Shown: positions 19,101 through 27,988, counted from the first letter of the stretch. The stretch is DNA of 64,000 nucleotides from an uncultured Psychroserpens sp. (GCF_947500255.1 NZ_CANMRL010000001.1:310001-374000), one strand, 5' to 3'. Program-made: numbers and translations. The notes: a model not told the origin generated them from the letters alone.

Positions 19101-20215
19101 GATTTGTGAATTTTAAGTTTATCTATTTTTAACACTCCTTGTTCACTGTATATATCTACACAAGTGTTTTCAAGAGAAAATACAGGGACTTCACAAGGCC
19201 CAATATCATGAGTCCAATTTAAAGGCAGAGAATCTTCACCTTCATTTTTATGTTCTTTATTTACATGTATTTTTTTTATTTTCCGTACCCCTTCTATGCT
19301 AAGCACACTATGATATAAATCGGACAAACGGATTTCTCTACGTCTTTCATAAGCTTCTAACTCATCGGTATCAATAAATCCAAAACTTTTTTCGCTATAT
19401 GGTCTTCCTGCAAAAATAGCATCGATAGCTTTTCCTTTATTGAGGAGTTGGTTAAGCGTATAATATCTAATATCGGGTTGAATACTATTTTTTAACGCTT
19501 TAATAATTTCAGAGTATATAATTTTGGGATCATATCCTGCATGTATTTCCACATCGACACAGATACCAAAACTAATAGGCTCCAAAATCTTTATATCTAT
19601 AAAATCTTCACATAAATTTCGATGTTGTAAAAGCCGTTCTCTAACTTCTTTTTTAAGTTCGTCTTCGTCTGCAACATCATTCCCTTTTTCTATATAAACT
19701 TTATACAATCCATTTAAAAAGAGCTCTTCATATTTTGCATCTAAAACACAATCATCATTATCATTATTAGAATTGCGTGGGTAAGAACAGCTTAAAGCAC
19801 TTGCATTTTGATCTATAAATAACTTTACTTCCTGATTAGCTGGTTCTAACCAAGCATTTCGAACACCTTTAATATCTAAAAGTAATTTTCTGTAATCGGT
19901 TATAGTTACTGGGTTTACAGTAAGTATTTCCAAAGGAGTTAAAAAATTATCGTCTATATCCTGATTGTTCTCGCGAGCAATTAAATCTTTGAAAGGAAGG
20001 TTTGTTTTATATCCTAAATCTATTAAAGCATATACTAAAACCTCTAGAATTGTTATTCCTGGATCATGTACGTTATGGTCGGTCCATATTTTACCTGCCA
20101 AATTCCCAATATGTTCAAGCCCTTCTTTTCTAAGGTTCTTAAAATCTAGGTATTGAGGCAAATCTGGGTCGAGTTGCTTAATAACAGATATTGTATTTTC
20201 TGATACTTCTGACAT
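13133..20215 (-). CDS. eCIS baseplate component, Pvc12/Afp12-like, with large tandem-repeat insertion
   Basis: 2360 aa, about twice the usual size. The N-terminus (HNVHDPGITILEVLVYALID) is the baseplate-J-like signature, and residues up to about 740 read as a normal Pvc12 N-terminal part. The family's other hallmark, VGMHLLEHILLRP, appears only near residue 1935. The conserved SFWATIALPGW...PALVGLNILWL region follows, then a charged tail. Between about 765 and 1915 lie some 14-16 units of 60-80 residues of beta-beta-alpha type, such as YRLLLNDPNGIPLF and YVWSLFDNENVLLKS. They resemble YegP/DUF1508 repeats, and the later units are Cys-rich. It lies 7 bp after the first baseplate-J gene. It should form the outer baseplate wedge; what the repeats do is unknown. 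Confidence 0.88.
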   Translation of the reverse strand: MSEVSENTISVIKQLDPDLPQYLDFKNLRKEGLEHIGNLAGKIWTDHNVHDPGITILEVLVYALIDLGYKTNLPFKDLIARENNQDIDDNFLTPLEILTVNPVTITDYRKLLLDIKGVRNAWLEPANQEVKLFIDQNASALSCSYPRNSNNDNDDCVLDAKYEELFLNGLYKVYIEKGNDVADEDELKKEVRERLLQHRNLCEDFIDIKILEPISFGICVDVEIHAGYDPKIIYSEIIKALKNSIQPDIRYYTLNQLLNKGKAIDAIFAGRPYSEKSFGFIDTDELEAYERRREIRLSDLYHSVLSIEGVRKIKKIHVNKEHKNEGEDSLPLNWTHDIGPCEVPVFSLENTCVDIYSEQGVLKIDKLKIHKSFSFSKKFELPSTSLNSEIPFGVYHEDINDYYSIQNDFPVVYGIGEDGLPESATLLRKTQALQLKSYLMFYDQILANYTSQLTNIRSLFSLKSEQNKTQDEKKTYFTQIPESITGIEDLLRFYDSNPIQQQSSVLAYPVLEDDAWEKALKQLENNPRTEFSIGNTCDTKNRLVDMFTFSSANIRSIYINQIIDSFYAKNYTIQILEDRFGCFFVLRPSLPNDVLIVGTKRYESASKAKIEANNVAFIAATNTSYNLVTNKSETNDPDQHYFGIIYHPISYIDLIQELTENKEEYISRRKQFLDHLLARFGEEFTEYALLQYKGKLSESERKEEMINNQSKYINEFAELSRNRGKAFNYLEQSWNTNNVSGFEKRISLLSGIHNYHRRNLCNFEVTECYRLLLNDPNGIPLFRANRSFETKEELHHAANKVLVQLRDSDSYNALEKSLNGFNASAISRVFSEKPKDENIIITKYHFNQQLLNSEGKEVGLSNNIASKNSAVKKKGDFLKIGIPQVLPNSSYSDKSRTYRLLSIDKDNHYLDATHLDKSLTISPIETWKWHINTKRPKKIVSEISFNSDEKAWEDVINSGTLDNYLVKHKTGYKWVFDIPNQQISFQGLNCYPDRNKAIAAWRKAKVLGSTIKNYTLEKGEKTHRLVLKNEKKKVIAVLGKLEKSKTDIIEQCTKVFSNRAVKPKYVKETDKLGFRIPINSDLTSLVSYCVYDSKKEALQEMNNAFKFGKTKKNYLQSGDEGNPEYNFLLRDAHNSFLALPPEHFEIASNRNNALKSILRFFKSNTAPVLIKKEPNTYVWSLFDNENVLLKSETEFSSKVRAQSDFDKIIVSESLKSCYELCKEHIYKFDIKSTPSQFKFIYGNTNVHNELNPLFISEAFYDNEGDTKKAYTEFVKKLPQLLLKEPKGKPFQYRLYNKTSPVAIQYIKGRVKGDLNTARELTSYISNIYKDSKTPNQEFVRSQMAESQQKSYEWRFYKKNSPLAKSPYLCLRKEQTESIKTIICGIIPPVNLNKCPIKDIVVCPDKDKKKYHYQVCFNDNKDNEFLLTSYVGYATKKEAEDAWHKEWFEVINIARDPKQYMPGGKISPVEEYKKPDDKTCDDISFIAVIPDKRKTDKKEQELIDYYIQQANLYPLYKVEIDDEDEEQNREIQKCKNKYKYRVVVSDKELIDTDCTLKDENEYQGTLVWDSVDCFDSIDEVMHAYRHFYTLTGTHNNCRILCEKGKFYIGLVEVLAESSCDFISKEEAWDDAFPEDKNSCGDCIPKGVRAFIYAAEDDRNYIPVCDQDYWKFKVVSPNYFVVDHKCWYNSECERDHQKNEWMDSLKALNWDNYTTGLLFENDEIILDNHPLTHIDSSQSNTKPFKICCDMVHDIRECLKMCSKGFERDKQLVEIRKCLVEKFKTYICTEEEIENGISKDEKRTKHDQAIKLLDLFDSDIDQFHFLINHFPIHKTDKGYCYKIYLEEDDKGIKEEELQPCGCGSENSIEKNDACEEAHPFISSNCYSCCSEAFDAFKAFRELIELKKTFDFKSVSKTKYGPYSFQIIDTSKVLAYHPQQYKCLQEVEDAIQITKDCVDNVGMHLLEHILLRPKTTNECGHSIYTGDDVSLSNNVENCLLPICPDYCCDIEWQPDMDKEDPCSNNTEQNKIYYLPGIDPYSFWATIALPGWVKQFRTNESRQVFEKLLYKEVPALVGLNILWLSPSNMCKFEDEYKRWLEWIESSKKYLCEPEKLPICTLADCIKTLKTEDACPTKPGEKGDCDCEEKDWVNDDECCMPNETEGTIFWSCCETSDPVIYSEISNFESVNVKEKSVSKRKTSKKTPKSKVSIEKIKKSVSEERDVLTLVRKRKPKYLSDIKSLTNNDIQKTKSYERTLFFLKNMPTVKAHTQLVNFFKRYSLQKDNNIEGFLYLLKNATWHLLDNMVLNQKGEIKKEDLDGLKTNLQILKQEGLSLKMLVKEWKIEEVKSLVNRKSLNQLKRILK
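14470..17925 (-). repeat. Tandem degenerate beta-beta-alpha repeats coded inside the Pvc12-like gene
   Basis: Protein-level repeats at about residues 765-1915 of the 2360-aa baseplate protein. Each unit runs roughly aromatic-x-(F/L/V)-x-(L/I/V)-(x)4-7-hydrophobic pair, then a short gap, then an Ala-rich helix (for example KKEAEDAWHK, RNKAIAAWRK). Around 14-16 units are readable. They have diverged too far to show at DNA level. The bounds are estimated from the first and last recognisable unit. Confidence 0.65.
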
Positions 20216-20222
20216 ATTTACA

Positions 20223-23200
20223 TTAATTAATATGATTAATCAGTGTTATAGGTTCTTTATCTCTACATTCATTATCTTCTGGGCATTCCTCCTTATCGGT
20301 ATCAACAGATAGTGTTCCGCCTGTTAAAACAGATCTTGCTGTCAATGGTTTTATGATAGATCCTGTTTGTCCACATGGGCCAACTAATTCAAGCTTTGAA
20401 ATAAAGTCTACATATTCAAGCTGTTCAACAAAACCAACGATATCTGAAAAAAGAACTGCTTGTCCAAAAGCTAATTTTTCAGAATCACCTAGTGACCAAG
20501 GCGCTAAGAATAAATGGATATCATCTTTTAGTTTTTGCTTATAGAAATCATCCGACTTACCACGATGCAGTCTAACAGAAATGGTCACATCAACATATTC
20601 AAACCTTGGATTCATCACTTTTAATCGGGCAAAAGGAGAAGTGCGTTTTCTAATATGATCTCCAATTCTTTCTAATAAGCTTATTGGTACTTTTGGTTCT
20701 TGTAAGTTTCCCGATTTAAGCTTTGTTAAATCAGGAATTACAGTTACCACTACATAACCAGGAGCTATTTCTAGGTCACGTTCATAGCTAATAGCCGAAA
20801 GTCCCATGGTATGTGTAATACATTTAGTTTTATAAATTTCTGGAAACCCTTCTAAAACAATTTTTTCATAGTCATTTAGCATTAATGCTCTACCTTTATG
20901 CTTTAGATGTTCACTTACACGCGTATAAAAATGTCCATTCGCCTCTGGTTTTCTACCTCCAAATGCTGGATATATTTGCTCAACTTTTTTAACATTAAAA
21001 TCACCTTCAACTAATTTTGATATACTGCCAGGTTTAAGTTCATTTTCTAATCTGCTTTTGTCACTTAATTCACTAAATCTAGCCGATGTTTTTACAGCTT
21101 GTGTATGTACTCCTATGATTTCGGCTGTTGCTTTTACATTTTTTGGTGATGATGCTCTAATCCAATACAATGGGTCAGGCATTATAGTATTTCCATCGTT
21201 ATTTATATCATCTGGTACTGCGACAGTAATGATACCTGATACTGTAAATCCATCTGTTTCATCTGAAATAATGTCAAAATCATATGCTAAGGGTTTCCAT
21301 TCATTTTCACTTAAGTAAGCCCAATCGACCTGTGCTTTATCCAATTCAGAATTGGCTGTTGCTTCTGCTAACTGGAAAAGTATTGATAGGTTTCCACCTT
21401 TTGTTATATTCTCTATTCCAATAAATAGTGTGCCTTCAGCATCAAAATATGGGAAAAGTGTTGGGCTTTGTTCAATATCCTCGTGCTTAGATGTGTTTTC
21501 ATAAGGATAAAGATGAATGATATCCATGTTATTTTTTTCAGCACTTGCCGAATAATCGATATATAAATTTTTAATAATAGGTGTCCAAGGTTCATTTGGG
21601 ATTAATGCTTGGTACGCATTTGAATTAAAAAATTTCAAAATGTTTGTGTTATCAAGTACATCGTAAAAGTCGTCAAATGAACCTTTAAGATTATCAATAT
21701 ACGTGTCGAGAGCCATCCCATCTAATCGAAGCTCCAGTAATGCGTTTGCAATAAAATCTACAACATCATTTAAAGCCTGATTCGCTGCGCCAGTACCAGT
21801 AGTTAGATCTTGAATACTGGTACCTATGTCTCCTAAAAAAGTAGTAATTGCGGCAAGATCAAATGGATTTACTAAAAAAGTATCAATACTAGTGCTAATA
21901 GTAGTCAATTGTGTTTTTACATTCTCAACAGAAGCCAAAAGTGCGATGTCATCTTCAAGAAATTGGATTGCTGCTTCAACTGCATCATGAATCTTTTCTA
22001 ACTCATCACTTAGCCCAGTTAAAACTTCTTCTATCCCTAAACTTAAAAAATCAAGAAAAGGATGTATCACCGTTTTCCCAGATTCCTCTATGTAAATGGC
22101 ATCTGTTAATTTTTTTCCGCCATTGGCTTCAATATTGGCATAAGCAAGCATTTGTCTTGCTAAAACAAAAGGGTATTCTTTATGTAAAAAGTCTTGATCG
22201 GCTAGTGTAAACCTTAAAAACCCATTAAATGAATTTTTAAACAAATCTATAGGTTGATTATAGTCTACAAAACTATTAACCCCTTTGTTTTCAACCTCCC
22301 ATCCATATACAGTCGTTTCGCAGGTTAAATCTCCAAAAGCGTCTACTGTTTTTTCGAATAAGTTAATTTTGGAAAGATTGTTCCAAGTCCCATCTTTTAA
22401 TTTTCCTATTCTTAAATGAAAATCATCTTCATCTAAACCAAGCTTATTTATATCTGTAGGAACGCCTAGATCTTTTTCTTTTTTGAGATAAGCTTTATAA
22501 TAATCATTAAAGCTATCGGGTTTATCCTTCCATTCTAAATTTACTCGTATAGAATCCCATTTTTTAAATAATACTTCTTTACTTCCTATATAAAAACTAG
22601 AACCAAAACAAGATGCATTATTATCATCTGTATTATCTTTACAAGTTGGTGTACCTTCAGGAGGCTCTAATTGATTCATAGGATCAAAACCTGGAACTTC
22701 AGGGCGTAATCCGAATGGAAATAATTGACTTTTAATATCTAAAGTGCCTTCATCATTTTGAACAATTAAATTTTTGACACCACAAACTTTGACATCAATA
22801 TCTGCATCAACTAATTTTAAGCATTTCAGAAAATTATAAGGTGAAATTTTGTTTTGAGGGTTTTCAACATCTTTTTTTCTCAAACAGCAATTTGTATCTG
22901 AAGAAGGTATATCACATTCAATTTCTACGTCTTCATTTAACTCTATCTTTACTACAGGCTGTGATTCTTTTAGATTAATTTTTTCGTTGAGCACTGTTTC
23001 GTCGAAAAAAGTTACTGGTTCAATTTCTGGTTTTAAAGTCACATTTATTTCAAACTCTATCTTACCAGGTGGGTTTTTAGCTATGATTGTTGGTGTTGCC
23101 TGTATCCATTCCTTTTCACCACTAAACCAAACTTTAAATAATGGTTCTACATTGTTATTTGAAGCAGTTATAAACTCTGGCAAGCATGATGTAATTGATT

Positions 23201-24587
23201 CCCTTTCTTCATCATTCTGAAATACTAAATCACAATTCAAAATAATTTTTACACTTCGTTTTCCTTCTTGTAATAACAGCACTGGCGATGCCAACGCAAA
23301 TCCTAATCTCGCTTTGGGATAGTGCTCTGGTGTCTCTTTTCCCTCTAAAATGCACTTACTATATTTTGAACCTAAGGTGGGCCAATTTTTCGGTTGATCG
23401 TCTTTAAAGTCTTTCTCCTTTCCATCAGCTTTTTTTGCTACTGGTGCCATATACACACCCTCAATAAATTTTATAGTATTGTTATTTTCAATAGGATATA
23501 AAGACAATGTTCTTAAGTCTTTAACTTGTGCCTTATCAATTACAATTTCCTGATCCAAACCAAATTGTATATCTTGTTTGTTAAGGTCTTTCCCATCTTT
23601 TAATAACAAGTCTTTTTTTAGTAAGTAAGCGTCTTGATGATTTGCAACTTCAAACACAATATGAGCCATATCTGGAACAGCTTCTTTAGGAACCATTTTT
23701 AACACTTCCTCATAAAAGAAATCTAAATGCTTCTTAGTTAACTCATTGATGTTGCCTTGGAAATGTTTAAATAACTCTAGAAAAGCAAATAGTAATGCAA
23801 TATGCGGCTCGTGCTTTTTTTGTAATGATTCTTTTAAAGGGATTAAGCTTTCTTCAATATAATCTGGAGCTGCAATTACAATATTTTGCATACCAGTTAA
23901 AACTTGATAAAATATGGTATTCAATACGTCTCCAGCTTTTAAAAAAGCTTCTTTCTTTCCTTTTTTCACATACTTAATACATAAGTCTAATGCATATATT
24001 TCATCTACTTTTAACTGCCATGGCATTTTCATAAAATCAATGAAGTTCTTTTTTGCTATACACAAAAAATTAGCACTAGAATTATACAAACATATATAGG
24101 ATATTATAGGCTCTAAGAATGAGCTTTTAATGATTCCCACTAATGATTCGGTAAAACTATTCTCACTATATTCAACCGATTTATATAGCAATGTTATAGG
24201 TGTAATAATTTTATTAAATATAAAATTGAAGAGAGATTCTAGAGATTCTTTTGAAGGATTTACCTCTAACTCCTGATATAAGAGGAGAAATTGAGTCTCT
24301 AATTTGTCAATTGATGTTTTACTTAAAATTGCGAGTTGAAAAGGAAGGCTATCTTCAAAAAATAATGACCACGTATTTAATTCCTGAGATTCGCCATCTG
24401 TTTCTGTTTTTTTATACTGATAGAAATTAATCTGTCTCGCATAGTCATTAATTAAATACAATCGATCGGCCAAAGTTTTTCCATCAATAGGAGCAGCATC
24501 TGTCCCTAAAGCCTGAATCACTCTATTTCTTTGACTAGTTCCAGTTCTATTTTTTAATGGGTGTGCTATGTTTGACGGATTTTTCAT
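20223..24587 (-). CDS. eCIS baseplate J-like protein (Pvc11/Afp11-like)
   Basis: 1454 aa. The C-terminal third carries baseplate-J/gp47 features: VVTVIPDLTKLKSGN, VDVTISVRLHRGKSDDFY, the HLFLAPWSLG segment, and a SDIVGFVEQLEYVDFISKLE stretch near the end. These are characteristic of the wedge protein that pairs with Pvc12. The first 600 residues are helical and include a Cys-containing patch (IPSSDTNCCLR). The gene is followed at 7 bp by the Pvc12-like gene and preceded by gp25, PAAR and spike genes, the standard baseplate order. Length fits the large Bacteroidetes versions. The product should act in the assembled baseplate, in the producer cytoplasm until release. Confidence 0.9.
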   Translation of the reverse strand: MKNPSNIAHPLKNRTGTSQRNRVIQALGTDAAPIDGKTLADRLYLINDYARQINFYQYKKTETDGESQELNTWSLFFEDSLPFQLAILSKTSIDKLETQFLLLYQELEVNPSKESLESLFNFIFNKIITPITLLYKSVEYSENSFTESLVGIIKSSFLEPIISYICLYNSSANFLCIAKKNFIDFMKMPWQLKVDEIYALDLCIKYVKKGKKEAFLKAGDVLNTIFYQVLTGMQNIVIAAPDYIEESLIPLKESLQKKHEPHIALLFAFLELFKHFQGNINELTKKHLDFFYEEVLKMVPKEAVPDMAHIVFEVANHQDAYLLKKDLLLKDGKDLNKQDIQFGLDQEIVIDKAQVKDLRTLSLYPIENNNTIKFIEGVYMAPVAKKADGKEKDFKDDQPKNWPTLGSKYSKCILEGKETPEHYPKARLGFALASPVLLLQEGKRSVKIILNCDLVFQNDEERESITSCLPEFITASNNNVEPLFKVWFSGEKEWIQATPTIIAKNPPGKIEFEINVTLKPEIEPVTFFDETVLNEKINLKESQPVVKIELNEDVEIECDIPSSDTNCCLRKKDVENPQNKISPYNFLKCLKLVDADIDVKVCGVKNLIVQNDEGTLDIKSQLFPFGLRPEVPGFDPMNQLEPPEGTPTCKDNTDDNNASCFGSSFYIGSKEVLFKKWDSIRVNLEWKDKPDSFNDYYKAYLKKEKDLGVPTDINKLGLDEDDFHLRIGKLKDGTWNNLSKINLFEKTVDAFGDLTCETTVYGWEVENKGVNSFVDYNQPIDLFKNSFNGFLRFTLADQDFLHKEYPFVLARQMLAYANIEANGGKKLTDAIYIEESGKTVIHPFLDFLSLGIEEVLTGLSDELEKIHDAVEAAIQFLEDDIALLASVENVKTQLTTISTSIDTFLVNPFDLAAITTFLGDIGTSIQDLTTGTGAANQALNDVVDFIANALLELRLDGMALDTYIDNLKGSFDDFYDVLDNTNILKFFNSNAYQALIPNEPWTPIIKNLYIDYSASAEKNNMDIIHLYPYENTSKHEDIEQSPTLFPYFDAEGTLFIGIENITKGGNLSILFQLAEATANSELDKAQVDWAYLSENEWKPLAYDFDIISDETDGFTVSGIITVAVPDDINNDGNTIMPDPLYWIRASSPKNVKATAEIIGVHTQAVKTSARFSELSDKSRLENELKPGSISKLVEGDFNVKKVEQIYPAFGGRKPEANGHFYTRVSEHLKHKGRALMLNDYEKIVLEGFPEIYKTKCITHTMGLSAISYERDLEIAPGYVVVTVIPDLTKLKSGNLQEPKVPISLLERIGDHIRKRTSPFARLKVMNPRFEYVDVTISVRLHRGKSDDFYKQKLKDDIHLFLAPWSLGDSEKLAFGQAVLFSDIVGFVEQLEYVDFISKLELVGPCGQTGSIIKPLTARSVLTGGTLSVDTDKEECPEDNECRDKEPITLINHIN

Positions 24588-24603
24588 TTACTTAAATGTC
24601 TTT

Positions 24604-25026
24604 TTATATCCCTTGATCGGCTTCTCTTAAATAAAAATCATACACATAATTATACCGCGTATTTGTGCCCTCAATTTCATAGTGAATATCAATCTTCAGA
24701 AAGCCTTCGATTAAATCAAAGGAATCTTCTTGGGTTATGTCTATTCTTTCTAGACTAATTCTAGGTTCAAAAAAGAGTATAGCTCTTTCAACTAAATCCT
24801 TTATAAAACCGATAAAGGCATTATCCATACTCTCAAATTGATAATCTCTTAAGTTGCAGCCATAATCAGGTTGCATAACACGTTCGCCAAAGCTCGTTGA
24901 AAGTAAAATTTCAAGACTTTGTTCTATGTCTTTTTCGGCACTAACCATAGTCACGGTTTTACTGTCGCTATCAAATGTTGGTGGAAATGACCAACCTGTT
25001 CCTAAATATGCTTTGTCATTATTCAT
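24604..25026 (-). CDS. gp25/GPW-family baseplate wedge protein (Pvc9/Afp9-like)
   Basis: 140 aa, typical for the gp25/lysozyme-like wedge family. GTGWSFPPTF near the start, EKDIEQSLEILLSTSFGERV and MQPDYGCNLRDYQFE are the family core, including the Glu-Arg of the EPR-like sheath-initiating region (FGERVM). It would seat the sheath on the baseplate. It starts 1 bp after the PAAR stop and ends 16 bp before the Pvc11-like start. Confidence 0.93.
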   Translation of the reverse strand: MNNDKAYLGTGWSFPPTFDSDSKTVTMVSAEKDIEQSLEILLSTSFGERVMQPDYGCNLRDYQFESMDNAFIGFIKDLVERAILFFEPRISLERIDITQEDSFDLIEGFLKIDIHYEIEGTNTRYNYVYDFYLREADQGI

Positions 25027-25027
25027 A

Positions 25028-25318
25028 TTATCCTCCTATCATTACCGTTGGAAATCCTTGCACGATGTTTCCTCCATGCGATGTCATGTCACCCATTCTT
25101 ACTGCAGGACTTCCTCCAATAAAAACAGTAGATGAACCTTTTACTATAGTATCTGGAGGGCCTACGCAAACGCACATATCTCCAACTACAGCAGCCGGTT
25201 GCCCTCCAATTAAAACATTGGGCTTTGCTGGTCCAACAATTGGTCCTCCTACATGTGGCACTGGTCCATTAAACATTGGACACACATGCATATCTCCTAA
25301 TCTTGCTGCTGCTCCCAT
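25028..25318 (-). CDS. PAAR-domain spike tip protein (Pvc10/Afp10-like)
   Basis: 96 aa, a single PAAR domain. The repeated pattern G(Q/S)PAA/V...GD(M) is clear (IGGQPAAVVGDM, IGGSPAVRMGDM). His and Cys residues able to bind the tip metal are at MHVCP, VPHVGG and TSHGG. PAAR proteins cap the spike trimer with a sharp metal-bound cone that pierces the target membrane. There is no extension domain that could act as cargo. It lies 9 bp after the spike gene and 1 bp before gp25. Confidence 0.95.
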   Translation of the reverse strand: MGAAARLGDMHVCPMFNGPVPHVGGPIVGPAKPNVLIGGQPAAVVGDMCVCVGPPDTIVKGSSTVFIGGSPAVRMGDMTSHGGNIVQGFPTVMIGG

Positions 25319-25327
25319 AGTATTTGT

Positions 25328-27115
25328 TTAATTTATATTAACTAAAGACCCTTTGATCTCTGTAATTCCATCTGATGAAAACTTCGCAGTTGCTCCCTTC
25401 ATTTCTATACTTGCATTGGCCTTAGCCTCTATTTGCATTGCACTTAATTTCATTTCCATTCCTGCTTTTATATCTACTTTACCCGAGGCTTCAATTTTTA
25501 TGTCTCCTTGGCTATTTATTTCTATACCCGAGGAATCCATTTTTGTTAGATTCCCATTCTGATCCTCAATCGTTATTGAGGTTGTATCTTCGTCTAATTT
25601 GATACTGTTACCTGCTGGTGTATCAATCACTATCGTTTTGGTATCATCATTAAAATAAACTCTCAAATTGGATCTGGTTACAAACCCCTTTTCATGATTA
25701 TCGTCTTGTGCATTAATTGGTGCTGGTTTTGCACTACTATTGAGCATTCCCAATACAACAGCTTCTCTAGGATCATCATTTAAAAAGCCTACGATAACCT
25801 CATCTTCTATTTCTGGCAAGAAAAATGACCCTCTACCTCCATTGACATCACCTTTACCAGCATCTAATGTGGCTACTCTTGCCCAAACTCCTCTTGCAGA
25901 GTTATCTATAATTGGTAATCTTACCAGTATTCTATTTTCTCCTTCTGGATCATCTTGCAATTGAACTACTTTTCCTATTTGCAAACCATTAATAGCTGGC
26001 ACTAATCCTGCTGCAGGCACATCTGTTATATTTTTATGAATATGTGAAAAGCAGTCTTCTTTTAAACCAAATTGCGCCTGTGTATACCATGATCCATTAT
26101 AAACATCATGCCTAATAGCAGAAACAAAAGCATTACCAGTAAACCTTGCACCAACACCTTGTAATCCTATTAATTGACTTGGCTTAATAGCTCCAAATCC
26201 AATAAATTTAGCACGCCCTTGTATTTTTGAAAGTCGACTAATCTGCATCAAGGATTTTGTCCATTCTTGCAATTCTTCTTCAATTGCCTGACCTGTGTGT
26301 CTGAGTTCAAATTTTTCGGGACTAATTAATTCAGCTAAATCTTCTCCGCTAACGTTTCCTAGTTCATCAATTGGTACACTGTCGGTTACATGTTCAAACA
26401 TATTTTGTCCAGCATAATCCCATGATTTAGCCTCAACTGATGTCCACTGACTTCTAGAATCCATTTCGGCCTCAAAATCAATAAGTGTTGATCCAAATAA
26501 TACTGAAAGAGAAGGATCTTCATTTGTAACTGGAGATTTGATGTTAATAACACCATCATCAACAACTACTAATTTACCATTAGCTTCAGCTCTTAGTAAT
26601 AAAAAATCCCAATCTGTACAGTGATGCTGTACCATTTCTAAATGACTAATAGTAGTCTCTTCTACATTATGACTTAAAGACGAATATCTGTCGATAATCT
26701 GCTCCATAATTTCACTATCTTTCAGCTCTTCATAATAATAATTATGTCTTCCCAGTGTCATTTTTACGACTTCATCTCTACAGTCTAATATCAATTGAGT
26801 TTCACCACTTTCTTTAACTTTAATACCATGTTTAACTATTATTCCTCTAAATAGTAGGTCATTTTCTCCATCTCGACCTGTTTTTATTGCTATTGACTTA
26901 CCTGGCAAAAATTCTTCCTCTTCACTTATTTTAAAGCTCTCATCTGCAGAATCTCCATCTTTTAAAACAATTTTAGCTGTTGGAATTTTATTTACTTCTT
27001 TAACTATTGAAATTGAAATTACCTGATAGCCTGGATCAACTAATTGTTCGTTAATCAAGATGTCAAACGTTGCTACATTATATGAGGCTTCTACAGGTAT
27101 TTCTCTATTTTTCAT
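25328..27115 (-). CDS. VgrG-like central spike protein (Pvc8/Afp8-like)
   Basis: 595 aa. The N-terminal about 350 residues are gpD-like (ISIVKEVNKIPTAKIVLKDG, then CTDWDFLLLRAE). An OB-fold gp5/baseplate-V segment starts about residue 375 (IGKVVQLQDDPEGENRILV ... GFLNDDPREAVVLGML). The end is a regular alternating beta-helix (IEINSQGDIKIEASGKVDIK, SIEMKGATAKFSSDG), the trimeric needle that receives the PAAR tip. No extra enzymatic domain is present. It starts 1 bp after the LysM adaptor stop. Confidence 0.93.
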   Translation of the reverse strand: MKNREIPVEASYNVATFDILINEQLVDPGYQVISISIVKEVNKIPTAKIVLKDGDSADESFKISEEEEFLPGKSIAIKTGRDGENDLLFRGIIVKHGIKVKESGETQLILDCRDEVVKMTLGRHNYYYEELKDSEIMEQIIDRYSSLSHNVEETTISHLEMVQHHCTDWDFLLLRAEANGKLVVVDDGVINIKSPVTNEDPSLSVLFGSTLIDFEAEMDSRSQWTSVEAKSWDYAGQNMFEHVTDSVPIDELGNVSGEDLAELISPEKFELRHTGQAIEEELQEWTKSLMQISRLSKIQGRAKFIGFGAIKPSQLIGLQGVGARFTGNAFVSAIRHDVYNGSWYTQAQFGLKEDCFSHIHKNITDVPAAGLVPAINGLQIGKVVQLQDDPEGENRILVRLPIIDNSARGVWARVATLDAGKGDVNGGRGSFFLPEIEDEVIVGFLNDDPREAVVLGMLNSSAKPAPINAQDDNHEKGFVTRSNLRVYFNDDTKTIVIDTPAGNSIKLDEDTTSITIEDQNGNLTKMDSSGIEINSQGDIKIEASGKVDIKAGMEMKLSAMQIEAKANASIEMKGATAKFSSDGITEIKGSLVNIN

Positions 27116-27116
27116 A

Positions 27117-27821
27117 CTATTCAGCTGTTTTTACAAGAGGTGGAAAAACCAACGTTACACCTGGCTTTATTTTTCTGAAAGTTGTTAAATCGTTAGCCCT
27201 AGCTATTTGAGTTATATACTTCGGGTCTTTATAGATTTGGTGTGTCAGCCAATCTAATCTATCACCCGCTTTTACTTGCTTAACATGTGTTAAATCTGGT
27301 GACTTCTTACATTCCCTAGCTACCCTCTCTTTTTGAGATAGATACTCTAAAAAAGTAGCACTAACTTTTATTCGGAGAGGATCTCCGTTAGGCTTGAATA
27401 ATGTATAATTTAATGCGAGATCTGTTAAAACACAGGTGAATACCAACGTTCCCCAATGAATTTTTAAAAAATTCGGACGGTGTATTCCACAGTTCATTTT
27501 ATACACGGTATTCATTAGGGCGTTTAATTCATCTTTGACAAACTGTTTTCCTGCAATAGGTTTGTATCCTTGAATAGAGTTTGTCTCATCTAGTACAAAA
27601 TCAAGCTTGAGCACCTCTGGTTCAGTTCCTCTGTAGTCTGGATTAGTACCTTGATTACCCTGGCCTTGTTGTCGATTTAATGTTACTTTTAAGTTTCGGT
27701 TAAAACTTTCTGGGTTAACAGGCAAAGCAATTGGATCTGGACTTGTAGAGGATTTTATTTTAAATTCCTCATCATCATAAGCATGAATTAAAACCTTTAC
27801 TAATTTTCCTGACTCATTCAT
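27117..27821 (-). CDS. LysM-containing tube-baseplate adaptor (Pvc7/Afp7-like)
   Basis: 234 aa. The N-terminal part (VNPESFNRNLKVTLNRQQGQ ... KLDFVLDETNS) is the CIS tube-adaptor family. A LysM-like domain ends the protein at about residues 185-232 (VKAGDRLDWLTHQIYKDP ... IKPGVTLVFPP). In related particles this protein clamps the junction of inner tube and spike. Its ATG overlaps the stop of the preceding DUF5908 gene by one base (TAATG), a sign of coupled translation. Confidence 0.9.
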   Translation of the reverse strand: MNESGKLVKVLIHAYDDEEFKIKSSTSPDPIALPVNPESFNRNLKVTLNRQQGQGNQGTNPDYRGTEPEVLKLDFVLDETNSIQGYKPIAGKQFVKDELNALMNTVYKMNCGIHRPNFLKIHWGTLVFTCVLTDLALNYTLFKPNGDPLRIKVSATFLEYLSQKERVARECKKSPDLTHVKQVKAGDRLDWLTHQIYKDPKYITQIARANDLTTFRKIKPGVTLVFPPLVKTAE

Positions 27822-27985
27822 TATCTTTCTGACTTTTCCTTTATTATACTAAGTACTTTTTCTACAATTTCATTAATAGTAGATTCATCACTTGTACTAC
27901 CACCAGCAGCACTATTTGAACTAGAACTACTCTTTTCATCTCCTACAGAAGCTTTTATAACTAATTCTCTAATTTCTAAAGGCAT
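27821..27985 (-). CDS. DUF5908-family small eCIS protein (Pvc6/Afp6-like)
   Basis: 54 aa from an ATG at 27985; the TAA at 27821-27823 overlaps the next ATG as TAATG. The first residues MPLEIRELVIKASV are the DUF5908 signature. A Ser/Gly-rich linker follows, then an amphipathic helix (INEIVEKVLSIIKEK). The position between the second tube gene (3-bp gap) and the LysM adaptor is exactly that of Pvc6/Afp6. The function in this family is poorly defined; it is probably a small baseplate-tube component. Confidence 0.85.
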   Translation of the reverse strand: MPLEIRELVIKASVGDEKSSSSSNSAAGGSTSDESTINEIVEKVLSIIKEKSER

Positions 27986-27988
27986 TTT